Assembly: GCF_900169525.1 (NCBI RefSeq)
Contig: NZ_LT821239.1
Location: forward strand, 1,076,708-1,140,707
DNA length: 64,000 nucleotides
Direction: 5' to 3'
DNA from: Corynebacterium pacaense
Lineage (GTDB): Bacteria; Actinomycetota; Actinomycetes; Mycobacteriales; Mycobacteriaceae
In this document: in pieces, positions 51,921 to 61,513 of the stretch
Layout: each line of letters starts with the position of its first letter
Numbering within the stretch: the stretch's first letter is position 1
Position numbers and translations under genes: made by a program
The notes under the pieces: generated by a model
What the model saw: the letters and a program-made list of their open reading frames with translations, nothing else
Database searches by the model: none
What the model was told of the DNA's origin: nothing

Positions 51921-53468
51921 ATGATTGTGATTCAACTGATCAAGAAGGCCGCCGCGCTGATCGATGAGCTTGCCCGCGGACCCGCCACGCCCGCGGAGCT
52001 GTCCAAGGCCCTCGATGAACCGAGATCATCGATCTATCGGATCACCTCCTCGCTCGAGGATGCGGGATTGGTGCGACAGGTCGGCGATGGACGTTTTGAC
52101 CTCGGCCCCGCGATTCTGCGACTCGGGGACTGTGCGGTATCCGTGCTGATAGATCGACATGAACTGCGTTCCCAGCTGGGCTGGATCCGCGATCAGCTGG
52201 GATTGAGCGCCTACTTCGCAGTGCTGTCCGGTGAGCGCATCACCTGTCTGGACCTGGTGGAGGGCACCGATGTCGATCTGCTGCATCTGGTTCCGGGGAC
52301 CAGTCTGCCCAATGACGCCGGAGCGATGTCGCGTGTGCTCTGGTCCCACGCCTCCCCCGCGGCCGGGCGTCCCACCTCACGGTTGGCGGTGTCCACGGCC
52401 GGTATCGAGGTGGCTGCGGATCCCTCGCCCGGGTGGAGCATGGATGACGGTGAGCTCAACGAAGGTGTGGCCAGCGTCGCCGTTCCCGTGATCACCGCAG
52501 GCGGCGAGCTGGTGGGTGCGGTGTCGGTGGCCGGTTTGCGGGACCGCGTGATTCCCTATGAGGAGACCATCCGCAGGATTCTCGCGGTGGCGGCGGGCAA
52601 CATCGCCCACCTGCGCACCAGTGTGCCCCCGTCCGTCGAACCCGGGGACACCGCCGGCCCCGCAACCGACCGTGGGGAGCGGAACCCCTCGGTGATTGCC
52701 AAGGCCGCGCACCTGATGGCGATACTTGAGCGGAGGTACACCGCCACCCCCTCCGAGCTGGCGGAGCTGCTCGGTGAGCCGTTGAGCTCGGTGTATCGCC
52801 TGCTGGCCACGCTTGTCGACGCCCAGTGGATCGAGCAGATAGAACCCCGCGGGGGTTACCGCGTGGGGCTGCGAATGCTCACCCTTGCCGAGGATCTTCT
52901 GCGGCGGACGGACATCCGCCAGCTCGCCGCACCCGTTCTGCGCGATCTGCATCGCCGGACGGGGGAGACGACCTTCCTGTGCATCCGCAACGGCACCAGG
53001 GCGGTGTGCATCGAGCGTCTGGACGGTATCAGGGTGAACAGCCGGGTTCTCCAGCTGGGGAGCTCACTTCCGCTGCATATCGGAGCGGCTCCCCGCGCGC
53101 TGCTCGCCTTTGACGCCACCGGGCTCCGGGAGGACTATGTCGCCTCACTTATGGAGGGGGTCGAGGTGTGGCGGGGTGAATCCTCCCGCGCGGAGATTCT
53201 CGAGGAGCTCAAAAGGGAGCGTGACCAGGGATTCATCCTCAGCGACAACAATGTCACGCCCGGAATTGCCGCAGTCGGTGTGCCCATCTACAACCACCGG
53301 AGCGAGGTGATCGCATCGCTTTCCCTCAGTGGTCTCAGGGAGGTGATCCTGGACGAGGGGAGGGAGGGGGACTCCATTGTCTCGCTGGTGTATTCCGGGG
53401 CCAGGGGGATCTCGGCGAAGCTCGGCGCACCGGTGGCGGACCTGTATGACGCCGTGGTAGTCGTCTGA
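51921..53468 (+). CDS. Double IclR-family regulator (two tandem units)
   Basis: At 515 residues it is about twice the usual IclR length. The first unit (1-235) has a helix-turn-helix with PRSSIYRITSSLEDAGLV and then an effector domain. A low-complexity linker (PPSVEPGDTAGPATDRGE, about 235-255) leads to a second unit: SELAELLGEPLSSVYRLLATL, then an effector domain with IRVNSRVLQLGSSLPLHIGAAPRALLAF. Each unit thus has its own DNA- and ligand-binding parts. The ATG at 51921 follows GGAAAGGGGAG. It probably controls the porter upstream and the oxi genes downstream, as I recall for C. glutamicum cg3388. Confidence 0.82.
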   Translation: MIVIQLIKKAAALIDELARGPATPAELSKALDEPRSSIYRITSSLEDAGLVRQVGDGRFDLGPAILRLGDCAVSVLIDRHELRSQLGWIRDQLGLSAYFAVLSGERITCLDLVEGTDVDLLHLVPGTSLPNDAGAMSRVLWSHASPAAGRPTSRLAVSTAGIEVAADPSPGWSMDDGELNEGVASVAVPVITAGGELVGAVSVAGLRDRVIPYEETIRRILAVAAGNIAHLRTSVPPSVEPGDTAGPATDRGERNPSVIAKAAHLMAILERRYTATPSELAELLGEPLSSVYRLLATLVDAQWIEQIEPRGGYRVGLRMLTLAEDLLRRTDIRQLAAPVLRDLHRRTGETTFLCIRNGTRAVCIERLDGIRVNSRVLQLGSSLPLHIGAAPRALLAFDATGLREDYVASLMEGVEVWRGESSRAEILEELKRERDQGFILSDNNVTPGIAAVGVPIYNHRSEVIASLSLSGLREVILDEGREGDSIVSLVYSGARGISAKLGAPVADLYDAVVVV

Positions 53469-53491
53469 GGAAATGTGTTTCAGATCATGAG

Positions 53492-53520
53492 TTGACCTTT
53501 GGAGCGGTCCATGTCATTAT
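53492..53520 (+). promoter_or_regulatory. Promoter of the oxiC-like operon
   Basis: TTGACC (53492-53497) and CATTAT (53515-53520) are 17 bases apart, near-ideal for sigma-A. The start of transcription would lie about 130 bases before the TTG at 53658. Confidence 0.65.
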
Positions 53521-53565
53521 TGAGACACTTGTCCGGTGAGTAGATATTTTCGCTTGCCGGCGGGG

Positions 53566-53610
53566 CCACCTTCCTCCATGACGGAGCCTCCACTCCGGAG
53601 GAACGGGTGG
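53566..53610 (+). promoter_or_regulatory. Hairpin in the leader of the oxiC-like gene
   Basis: CCACC-TTCCTCC pairs with GGAGGAA-CG-GGTGG, a 12-bp stem with a two-base bulge and 19-base loop. It lies between promoter and start, so it could be a leader element or stabilise the transcript. Confidence 0.45.
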
Positions 53611-53657
53611 GGCATCAATTTCAGCGCGGGTACAACTCGCAGGACAGGAGACTTGCT

Positions 53658-54740
53658 TTGAATCCGATCGTCGTAGGGCTTCTCGGAATCACACACCCCC
53701 ATGCCTCAGCCCGTGTGCGGGCCCTCCGGGAGATTGACGGAGTGGAGGTCGTGGCCGCCGCGGATACGGATCCCCGGCTCCAGTACTTCGTGGACAAATA
53801 CGATCTCGAGGCCCGGAGCATCGAGGACGTCCTCGGTGATCCACGTATCAACGCGATCATGGTCCACTCCAAGAGCAAGGACATGGTCAGCCACGCGAAA
53901 AGGGCGATCGCAGCCGGAAAGTCGGTGGTGGTGGAGAAACCGGGTGGTGGAAACGTCGAAGACCTGGAGCAACTCCTCGCAGCCAGCGAATCGGCGGACC
54001 CGTCCCTGGTGGTCCAGGTCGGCTACAACGTCCGTCTGGCCGGATCGATCACCCGGGCGAAGGATCTGCTCGAATCCGGACTCATCGGTGACATCGTCAG
54101 CGTTTCCGCTCGGGGTTCCGCCCTGGTCGGTGAGCACCTGACCGAGCACCTCAATCAGCCGGCGGACATGGGCGGAGTGCTGTGGATCCTCGGGTGCCAC
54201 ATGCTTGATGCGATGGTCAGCGTCTTCGGTGCTCCGGAGTCGGTGAATGCCAGGGTGCACAAATCCCCGCGCCTCTCGGGCGAGAACAGCCGGGAGGACT
54301 CCGCGGCCGTGCTGTTGAACTACCCCGACTACTCCGTGTCCTTCAGCTTTGACGGCCACGACTCCCTCGAATGGTTCGAGAGCTCCCGGATCACCATCTA
54401 CGGCACAAGGGGAATGATCGAGGCCGGCGTTCTGCCGCAGCGACTGAAGGTCTATCTCGACGAGGCGCGTGACGGCTGGCCCGCAGGTTGGAGTGAGTGG
54501 ACGGAGTCCTACTTCACCCCACCCTTCGCCCGCACCGAGTCCAACAAATTCTCGGAGCTTCCCGAACTGGAGAACATCAGCAACTTCCGCACGGAGATGC
54601 GCGGGTGGGTGGACTCCATCCGCGAGGGAGCCGAGAACCTCGCCCCCGTCTCGGATGCGCTGACCGTCGCCCGCATCGTCGAGGCCTCCTACCGCTCCGA
54701 AGAAAACAGGGGCGCCTGCGCCGACATCCCCCGCCCGTAG
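53658..54740 (+). CDS. oxiC: Gfo/Idh/MocA-family dehydrogenase (OxiC-like)
   Basis: This 360-residue NAD(P)-dependent enzyme probably oxidises an inositol or related cyclitol. The N-terminal Rossmann part has VGLLGITHPHA; the expected GxGxxG is replaced by GITHPH, which is unusual. The catalytic region has VVEKPGG, matching the family's EKP. The start is TTG at 53658, with AGGAGA 6 bases upstream; the longer frame lacks similarity. Order and length fit C. glutamicum oxiC (cg3389) as recalled. It is the first gene of an operon of four. Confidence 0.8.
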   Translation: MNPIVVGLLGITHPHASARVRALREIDGVEVVAAADTDPRLQYFVDKYDLEARSIEDVLGDPRINAIMVHSKSKDMVSHAKRAIAAGKSVVVEKPGGGNVEDLEQLLAASESADPSLVVQVGYNVRLAGSITRAKDLLESGLIGDIVSVSARGSALVGEHLTEHLNQPADMGGVLWILGCHMLDAMVSVFGAPESVNARVHKSPRLSGENSREDSAAVLLNYPDYSVSFSFDGHDSLEWFESSRITIYGTRGMIEAGVLPQRLKVYLDEARDGWPAGWSEWTESYFTPPFARTESNKFSELPELENISNFRTEMRGWVDSIREGAENLAPVSDALTVARIVEASYRSEENRGACADIPRP

Positions 54741-54837
54741 ACCCCGATCCCCACGGCGTAGGCGACGCCACCGACAAGAAATGCGACCCCGCGTTCAGCC
54801 GGGCGCACGAAACACAATCACGAACAGAAGGAAACCC

Positions 54838-55698
54838 ATGACCCCGAAACTCATCGCCTCCTGCTGGACCAGCGCAGGAGATGCCGCACCCGGACGCGGA
54901 ACCGAGATCAGCCCGGTGCCACTGGAGGAGAGAATCAACCTTGTCGCGCAGACCGGCTGGGCGGGCATCGGCCTGGCATGGGCCGATCTCGTGGAGGCAC
55001 GGAACTCGATCGGTTATGAGGAGCTGCGCCGCCGGATCCACGCCGCGGGCATCGAACTCATCGAGGTGGAGTTCCTCGACAACTGGTGGACCACCGGAAA
55101 CGAGCGGGAGGTGTCGGACAGGTCGCGCCGGGAGCTGTTTGAAGCGGCCCGCGCCCTTGATGCAATTCACATCAAGGTGGGAGCGGGAACGGTTGAGGGG
55201 GAGATCCTCCCCCTCAACGAGATCGCCGGCCACTTCACCGATCTCGCCGCGGAGGCCCAGGATGCAGGGATCAAGCTGGCTCTGGAGGCGACGCCCTTCT
55301 CCCACCTGCCGACGATCCGCGAGGCCGTTGAACTGGTCACCCGCGCGGACAACCCCGCAGCCGGACTGATGGTTGACATCTGGCACACCTCCAAGGTCGG
55401 CATCGGCCACCGCGATGTCTGGAAGATCGTCCCCCTCGAAAAGGTCCATGCTGTGGAGATCGACGACGGATTCTTTGATTCCCTCGGCACCATGTTCGAG
55501 GAGTCATCGAACCGCAGGGCGTACTGCGGCGAAGGCGAGTTCGATACGGCCGACTTCGTGCAATCCACCATCGACGCCGGGTGGACCGGGCCCTGGGGGG
55601 TGGAGATCATCTCCGACGAACACCGCAACCTGCCCGCGGCCGAGGGAATCAGGCGGGCCTTCGACACCGCCGCGGCGAGCTTCCCCGCCGGCGTGTAG
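54838..55698 (+). CDS. TIM-barrel sugar-phosphate isomerase/epimerase-like protein
   Basis: This 286-residue protein belongs to the xylose-isomerase-like TIM barrel family (AP_endonuc_2). Metal-binding residues are probably Glu in LIEVEFLDN (about 81), Glu in ALEATPFSHL (about 149), and Asp/His in VDIWHTSKVGIGH (about 180). Enzymes of this type act as inosose isomerases or dehydratases. ATG 54838 follows GAAGGAAA. It sits between two Gfo/Idh genes; I recall cg3390 in the same position. Exact chemistry is inferred. Confidence 0.8.
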   Translation: MTPKLIASCWTSAGDAAPGRGTEISPVPLEERINLVAQTGWAGIGLAWADLVEARNSIGYEELRRRIHAAGIELIEVEFLDNWWTTGNEREVSDRSRRELFEAARALDAIHIKVGAGTVEGEILPLNEIAGHFTDLAAEAQDAGIKLALEATPFSHLPTIREAVELVTRADNPAAGLMVDIWHTSKVGIGHRDVWKIVPLEKVHAVEIDDGFFDSLGTMFEESSNRRAYCGEGEFDTADFVQSTIDAGWTGPWGVEIISDEHRNLPAAEGIRRAFDTAAASFPAGV

Positions 55699-55793
55699 CG
55701 GCCACGCCGGACTCGGGCATGAAAACCCCGGGCATTCAAAACAGTATTAACACCCATCACTTTCATTCAACTGTTCAGGAAGGCAGGAGTGCG

Positions 55794-56813
55794 ATGTCCG
55801 CACCCACACCGGTTCGCATCGCCCTTTTCGGGGCGGGCCGAATAGGCCATGTTCACGCGAACAACATTTCCGCACTACCCGATGCCGAGCTCGTCGTCAT
55901 CGCGGACCCCTTCATCGATGGTGCGCGGGCACTGGCCACCGCGACGGGTTCCGTCGCGGTGGCCAGCCCCGAGGAGGTGTTCGCCAGGGAGGATATCGAT
56001 GCGGTGGTCATCGGTTCACCGACAAACACCCATGTTGATCTGATCACCCGCGCCGCCGGCCGCGGCCTGGCGGTGCTGTGCGAGAAACCGATCGATCTCG
56101 ATATCGCATCCGTACGCGCCTGCCAGGAGAAGCTGGGCGACCGTGCCTCGCAGGTGATGCTGGGATTCAACCGGCGCTTCGACCCCTCCTTCGCATCCGT
56201 TCAGCGACGGGTCGCCGCCGGCGAGGTGGGAAAACTCGAACAGCTGATCATCATCAGCCGGGATCCCGAACCCGCCCCCCGCGGCTACCTCGAGACATCG
56301 GGGGGAATCTTCCGGGACATGAGCATCCACGATCTGGACATGGCACGATTCTTCGTCCCCGACATCGTGGAAGTTACAGCGACCGGCTCGAACACCTTCA
56401 GCTCCGATATCAGGGAACTGGGTGACTATGACACCGCCACGATCACCCTGAGAGGCGCGAACGGCGAGCTGATCACGATCATCAACTCACGTCACTGCGC
56501 CTTCGGATACGACCAGCGCATCGAGGCCTTCGGCTCCGGGGGCATGCTCTCCGCCGGCAACCGCGGGGAAACCACGGTACAGAAGTTCGACGCAGCGGGA
56601 ACCGGCCAGGCCGATGTCCATCTGCCCTTCTTCCTCGAGCGTTACGCACAGGCGTACCTCGAGGAGCTGAAGGCCTTCGTCGCCGGCATCCGCAACGGCA
56701 CCGGCTTCTCACCGGGCTTTCACGACGGGGTCGCGGCACTGGAGCTTGCCGACGCCGCCATCACATCAGCCGACACCGGCACCACACAAAACACCGAAAA
56801 AGCAAGGGTTTAA
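55794..56813 (+). CDS. oxiD: Gfo/Idh/MocA-family inositol dehydrogenase (OxiD-like)
   Basis: This 339-residue protein has IALFGAGRIGHVHANNI (GxGxxG, about 9-25) and LCEKPIDLD, whose Lys is catalytic in myo-inositol dehydrogenase (IolG). DMSIHDLDMARFF holds the Asp-x-x-x-His pair that binds substrate hydroxyls. It therefore resembles IolG more than the 53658 protein. The ATG at 55794 follows GGCAGGAG. The next gene starts 11 bases later. I recall cg3391 (oxiD) in this place. Confidence 0.85.
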   Translation: MSAPTPVRIALFGAGRIGHVHANNISALPDAELVVIADPFIDGARALATATGSVAVASPEEVFAREDIDAVVIGSPTNTHVDLITRAAGRGLAVLCEKPIDLDIASVRACQEKLGDRASQVMLGFNRRFDPSFASVQRRVAAGEVGKLEQLIIISRDPEPAPRGYLETSGGIFRDMSIHDLDMARFFVPDIVEVTATGSNTFSSDIRELGDYDTATITLRGANGELITIINSRHCAFGYDQRIEAFGSGGMLSAGNRGETTVQKFDAAGTGQADVHLPFFLERYAQAYLEELKAFVAGIRNGTGFSPGFHDGVAALELADAAITSADTGTTQNTEKARV

Positions 56814-56824
56814 AGGAGAAAACA

Positions 56825-57910
56825 ATGACAAAACTGGTATTCGGGCTGGTTGGAGCCGGCCGTATCGGAAAAATGCACCTGAAGAACGTTGCGGAGATCC
56901 AGCGCATCGTCGCACCGCAGGGCATCGAGCTGGAGGTTGTCGTCGCCGACGCCGTCCCGGAATTCGCACACGCGGCGGGCAGGGAACTGGGACTGCGATC
57001 GGTCGACTCCCTAGAAGAGCTCCTGGGGATCGGACTCGACGGTCTCTTCATCACCACCTCGACCTCAACGCACCCCGGGATCATCCGCGCCGGGCTCGAG
57101 GCAGGGGTCCCGATGTTCTGCGAGAAGCCGGTCACCGGCAACGTCCCCGACTCCATCGAGATTCTCCGCGACATCGAGGCGGCGGGTGGCGTGGTCCAGA
57201 TCGGACACCAGCGCCGATTCGACGTCGGCTACATCGAGGCCAAGAGGCGTTTCCAAAGCGGCGAGCTGGGCTGGCTGCACTGCCTGAAGGCCGTCTCGGG
57301 TGATCCCTTCCCCCCGCCGGTGTCCTACTGCGCCACCTCCGGAGGACTCTTCCGCGACGTGTCCGTCCACGACTTCGATATCATCCGCTGGCTCACCGGA
57401 CAGGAGATCGTGGAGGTATTCGCACGCGGAAGCAACAAGGGCGATCCCGACATCGGCGCCGTGGGCGACGTGGATACCTCGCTGGCTCTGCTCACCCTTT
57501 CCGATGGAACCCTGGCCAGCGTCGCGGCGACGCGCTACAACGGGGCCGGATACGATGCGCGCCTCGATGTCCTGGGCTCCAGGGACTCCGTTGTCGCGGG
57601 ACTGGATGAGCATTCGGCCCTCACCTCGGCGGAACCGGGCGTTGACTTCCCCTCCGGGACCAGCTACCCGACCTTCGCCGAGCGATTCTTCGAATCCTAC
57701 AAGAAGGAGTGGCTGTCCTTTATCGATCTGGTCCAGGGAAAGATCGACAACCCCTGCACCCCCTTCGACGCGGTTGCGGCCGCCCTCGTCGCCGATGCCG
57801 CACAGCTGTCCCTGGCGACGGGCGAGGCGATCGCGGTGCCCTCACTGCGTGAGGTCCTCGACGGCAGCGCCGAGCCCCTGCCGGTCCAGGAGCTCGTCGT
57901 CCGGGTCTGA
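56825..57910 (+). CDS. oxiE: Gfo/Idh/MocA-family inositol dehydrogenase (OxiE-like)
   Basis: This 361-residue enzyme has LVFGLVGAGRIGKMHLKNV at the N-terminus, FCEKPVTGN with the catalytic Lys, and DVSVHDFDIIRWL with the Asp and His of the substrate pocket. It is a paralogue of the 55794 protein. ATG 56825 follows AAAGGAGAAAACA, a perfect site. It is the last gene of the operon, and 11 bases separate its end from the convergent permease fusion. Corresponds to cg3392 (oxiE) by order, as I recall. Confidence 0.85.
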   Translation: MTKLVFGLVGAGRIGKMHLKNVAEIQRIVAPQGIELEVVVADAVPEFAHAAGRELGLRSVDSLEELLGIGLDGLFITTSTSTHPGIIRAGLEAGVPMFCEKPVTGNVPDSIEILRDIEAAGGVVQIGHQRRFDVGYIEAKRRFQSGELGWLHCLKAVSGDPFPPPVSYCATSGGLFRDVSVHDFDIIRWLTGQEIVEVFARGSNKGDPDIGAVGDVDTSLALLTLSDGTLASVAATRYNGAGYDARLDVLGSRDSVVAGLDEHSALTSAEPGVDFPSGTSYPTFAERFFESYKKEWLSFIDLVQGKIDNPCTPFDAVAAALVADAAQLSLATGEAIAVPSLREVLDGSAEPLPVQELVVRV

Positions 57911-57921
57911 CACCCCCGCAC

Positions 57922-59871
57922 CTACTGCCCGAGGAACTCGGACTCGGTGAACTTCCGGTCGAAGGCGGTGCGGGCGGGGTTGGCGTCGGAGAGCAGAATA
58001 TCGAAACGATCATTGGCGATCTCGACGATCTCCCCCAGTGCCTGCCTGTGTTCCTGTTCAGTGGAGTTCTCCAGGCGGCGCAGGCCCGCGGCGATCACGT
58101 CATCGACGGTGTCGGTGGTGGTGAAATAGCTGACGAAGGGCATGCCGAAGCGTTCGCGGTACTCCTCGTTGACTGTGATGAGCTTCGCTCGGTCGACATC
58201 ATCGAGGGTGTCCAGACCCAGCGACCCCCGGTCCCTCGAGATCTCCGCCGCCTCGGACTCGGAGGCCAGGAGCAGCTGCGCCATGTCGGGGTAGTCGTGG
58301 ATCAGCTCCTCACGGCGTTCCGTGGGGGCGGTCAGCACCGCAATCTGAATTGCCTCGCGCAGCGCGGTGACATTGGCGAAGGGGCGCGATTCCCAAGCTG
58401 TTTCCAGCGGCCAGGTCTTGCTGTTGAACAGTGACGTGAAGGTTTCTACGAACTCCCCCCTGTCCATGGCATTGACCTGATCCAGGGTGAGCGCATCACC
58501 TGCGGCCGACGTTGCAATGTTTCCTCCGGACTGGCGTCCGACATGGAAGAAGAGCAGGTTGAGAAGTATCGCGGTGATCGCACCCACGGACATTCCGGAG
58601 GAGACGAAGATCCGCGCCCACTCCGGGAAGGCGCTGGCGATGTCCGGGCGGAAGGTCACCAGCATGGCCAGTCCGAGAGCGGAGGTCACGATTACGGAGT
58701 TGCGGTTGTCGGAGAGATCCGACTTGGCGATGGTCTGCAATCCCACCCAGGCGACGTTGGCGAACAGCGCCAGTGACGCCCCGCCGAGCACGGGGGAGGG
58801 GATCGAGGCGACGATGGCGCCCGCCTTCGGAAGCACACCGAGGATGATCATGAACACCGCGGCGGTGGCCGCGACATAGCGTGACTTCACACCGGTGATC
58901 CGCACCAGGCCGACATTCTGCGCGAAGCAGGTGTAGGGGAAGGAGTTCATCACACCACCGATGAAGGTGGACAGGCCGTCGGCGCGCAGGGCGCGGGTGA
59001 CATCGGAACGCCGGGTGCGTTTGCGCACGATCTCCCCGGTGGCGAACACATCACCGGTGGTTTCCACCATCGTGATGATCATGACGATGATCATGGAGAA
59101 GATCGCCACCACATTGAACTCCGGTACGCCGAAGTAGAAGGGTGTGGTGATGCCGAAGGCCCCGGCACTGCCGACCTCTGAGAGGTTGGCATCGTCAAGC
59201 AGCAGTGCCACGGCGGTGCCGCCGACCAGGCCGAGGAGCACAGCCAGGGTGGACAGGAAGCCGCGGAGGAACCGCTGCGCCAGGATGATCACGGCCAGGG
59301 TGCCGAAACCGTAGGCGAGGTCGCGCGCAGCGGGCACCCCCTCGGCGTAATTGACAAAGTCATTCGCCGAGACCGACAGCAGCGAGGTGCCCATTACCAG
59401 CAGCACCGAGCCGGTGACCACCGGTGGGAAGAAGCGCAGGAAACGGGCGAACACGGGAGCCGCGAAGAAGGTGAAGATGCCGGCGACGATCACGGCGCCG
59501 TAGATGGCGGGAAGCGACTCCACCCCGCCCGCGCCGTCGGTCACGCCCAGACCGATGGCGATGATCGGGGCGACGGCGGTGGTGGTCACGCCCTGGACGA
59601 TCGGCAGGCGCACACCGATGTGCCTGCCGACGCCGAGGGATTGGATCAGGGTTGCGATGCCACAGGTGAGAAGGTCGGCATTGATCAGGTGGATGGTGGT
59701 CGCCGCGTCGAGGTTCAATGATTGCGCGATCAACAGGGGGACAATGACGGCACCGGCATAGAACGCCAGGACGTGCTGGAGCCCGAGGGCTGCGAGTTTG
59801 GGGACCGGGGGAATCTGATCCACGGGATGGGTGTGGGTGGTCACGGCGCTTCTGTGGTGTCCCTTCATCAT
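57922..59871 (-). CDS. Fusion: NCS2 purine permease plus OHCU-decarboxylase-like domain
   Basis: This 649-residue protein has a permease of about 12 helices (1-455), with the NCS2 features [16 protein letters not shown] and EVLFATGEI-like [14 protein letters not shown]. The C-terminal 463-649 resembles 2-oxo-4-hydroxy-4-carboxy-5-ureidoimidazoline decarboxylase (UraD): [25 protein letters not shown] and [11 protein letters not shown]. The catalytic His of the usual AHPDLA is Tyr527 here (HDYPDMA), and the usual Glu becomes Asp547 in my alignment. So the domain may be a sensor rather than an enzyme. It probably imports xanthine or urate. No uricase or HIU hydrolase is nearby. Starts at ATG 59871 or 59868; no good ribosome-binding site. 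Confidence 0.8.
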   Translation of the reverse strand: MMKGHHRSAVTTHTHPVDQIPPVPKLAALGLQHVLAFYAGAVIVPLLIAQSLNLDAATTIHLINADLLTCGIATLIQSLGVGRHIGVRLPIVQGVTTTAVAPIIAIGLGVTDGAGGVESLPAIYGAVIVAGIFTFFAAPVFARFLRFFPPVVTGSVLLVMGTSLLSVSANDFVNYAEGVPAARDLAYGFGTLAVIILAQRFLRGFLSTLAVLLGLVGGTAVALLLDDANLSEVGSAGAFGITTPFYFGVPEFNVVAIFSMIIVMIITMVETTGDVFATGEIVRKRTRRSDVTRALRADGLSTFIGGVMNSFPYTCFAQNVGLVRITGVKSRYVAATAAVFMIILGVLPKAGAIVASIPSPVLGGASLALFANVAWVGLQTIAKSDLSDNRNSVIVTSALGLAMLVTFRPDIASAFPEWARIFVSSGMSVGAITAILLNLLFFHVGRQSGGNIATSAAGDALTLDQVNAMDRGEFVETFTSLFNSKTWPLETAWESRPFANVTALREAIQIAVLTAPTERREELIHDYPDMAQLLLASESEAAEISRDRGSLGLDTLDDVDRAKLITVNEEYRERFGMPFVSYFTTTDTVDDVIAAGLRRLENSTEQEHRQALGEIVEIANDRFDILLSDANPARTAFDRKFTESEFLGQ

Positions 59872-59986
59872 CGATATTCAGTTGCCCAACATTCTCCTCT
59901 TTTTGACAGCGCCGGCAAAATGGGAGAACCCCGGTGGTAGGCTCATGGGACGTTATCGTATTTTGAGCAGGAGTGACACCGAATTT

Positions 59987-61492
59987 ATGAACCGATTTAT
60001 TGACCGCGTCGTGCTCCACCTCGCCGCTGGCGATGGTGGCAACGGCTGTGTCTCGGTGCACCGTGAGAAGTTCAAGCCCCTCGGTGGTCCCGACGGCGGC
60101 AACGGCGGACACGGCGGTGACATCATTCTCGAGGTCAGCGCACAGGTTCACACCCTCCTCGACTTCCACTTCCATCCGCATGTCAGGGCCAAACGCGGTG
60201 CCAACGGCGCGGGCGATCACCGCAACGGAGCCCGCGGCGAGGATCTCGTTCTCGCCGTCCCTCCGGGAACCGTGGTGGTCGATCACAAGGGTGAGACCCT
60301 CGCCGATTTGACCACCGTGGGCATGCGCTTCATCGCCGCCGCCGGTGGCATGGGCGGGTTGGGAAATGCCGCACTGGCATCGAATGCGCGCAAGGCCCCC
60401 GGTTTCGCCCTCCAGGGCGAGCCCGGTGAAATGCGGGATCTGACCCTGGAACTGAAATCCATGGCTGACGTGGGGCTGGTGGGATTCCCCTCCGCGGGCA
60501 AGTCCTCACTGATCTCCGTGATGTCGGCGGCCAAGCCGAAAATCGGTGACTACCCCTTCACCACACTGCAGCCGAACCTCGGCGTGGTCAATGTGGGGGA
60601 TGAGACGCTGACCATGGCCGATGTTCCGGGTCTGATCCCGGGGGCTTCCGAGGGCAAGGGGCTGGGACTGGATTTCCTCCGTCACATTGAGCGTACCTCC
60701 GTCCTCGTCCACGTCGTTGACACCGCATCGATGGACCCGGGTCGCGATCCGATCTCCGACATCGAGGCCATGGAGGCCGAGCTGGATGCCTACCAGTCCA
60801 TCCTCGACGAGGACACCGGGCTCGGCGATCTGCGCCAGCGTCCCCGCGTCATCGTCCTGAACAAGGCAGATGTTCCCGAGGCCGCGGAGTTGGCGGAGTT
60901 TCTCAAGGATGATCTGGAGCGGCAGTTCGGCTGGCCGGTGTTCATCGTCTCGGCGGTTGCCCGCAGGGGGCTGGACCCGTTGAAGTACAAGCTGCTGGAG
61001 ATTGTCCAGGAGGCCCGGAAGAGGCGTCCGAAGGAAAAGGTCGAGCAGATCATCATCAAGCCCAGGGCCGTCGATGAGCGCCGCGCACCGGAGTTCACCG
61101 TCGTCACCGATCCGCAGATCCAGGGTGGATTCCTGGTGCAGGGCCGGAAGGTCGAGCGCTGGATCGTTCAGACCGACTTTGAAAATGACGAGGCCGTGGG
61201 CTACCTCGCGGACCGGCTGGCGAAGCTGGGCGTCGAGGATGCCCTGCGGAGGGCCGGAGCGGAGGTCGGAGCCGCGGTGACCATCGGCGGGGTGACCTTC
61301 GAATGGGAGCCGATGACCTCTGCTGGTACCGATCCGCTGCTGACCGGACGTGGCACCGACGTCCGTCTCGAGCAGACCGGCAGGACATCCGCGGCCGAGC
61401 GCAAACGTGCCTCACAGGTCCGCCGTGGTCTCATCGATGAATTCGATTATGGCGAGGGTGAGCAGGCCGACAGGGAACGCTGGCAGGGCTAG
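59987..61492 (+). CDS. obg: Obg-family GTPase (ribosome assembly)
   Basis: This 501-residue GTPase assists 50S assembly and stress responses. The N-terminal Obg fold (about 1-158) is Gly-rich ([17 protein letters not shown]). The GTPase has GFPSAGKSS (P-loop), DVPGLIPGA (G3), and NKAD (G4). The C-terminal OCT domain (about 340-430) is followed by a basic tail. ATG 59987 (MNRFIDRVV) follows AGGAGTGA at 59969-59976. Next is proB, 21 bases after the stop. It would normally follow rpmA directly. Confidence 0.95.
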   Translation: MNRFIDRVVLHLAAGDGGNGCVSVHREKFKPLGGPDGGNGGHGGDIILEVSAQVHTLLDFHFHPHVRAKRGANGAGDHRNGARGEDLVLAVPPGTVVVDHKGETLADLTTVGMRFIAAAGGMGGLGNAALASNARKAPGFALQGEPGEMRDLTLELKSMADVGLVGFPSAGKSSLISVMSAAKPKIGDYPFTTLQPNLGVVNVGDETLTMADVPGLIPGASEGKGLGLDFLRHIERTSVLVHVVDTASMDPGRDPISDIEAMEAELDAYQSILDEDTGLGDLRQRPRVIVLNKADVPEAAELAEFLKDDLERQFGWPVFIVSAVARRGLDPLKYKLLEIVQEARKRRPKEKVEQIIIKPRAVDERRAPEFTVVTDPQIQGGFLVQGRKVERWIVQTDFENDEAVGYLADRLAKLGVEDALRRAGAEVGAAVTIGGVTFEWEPMTSAGTDPLLTGRGTDVRLEQTGRTSAAERKRASQVRRGLIDEFDYGEGEQADRERWQG

Positions 61493-61513
61493 CGCGTATA
61501 CGATGAAAGGGCT

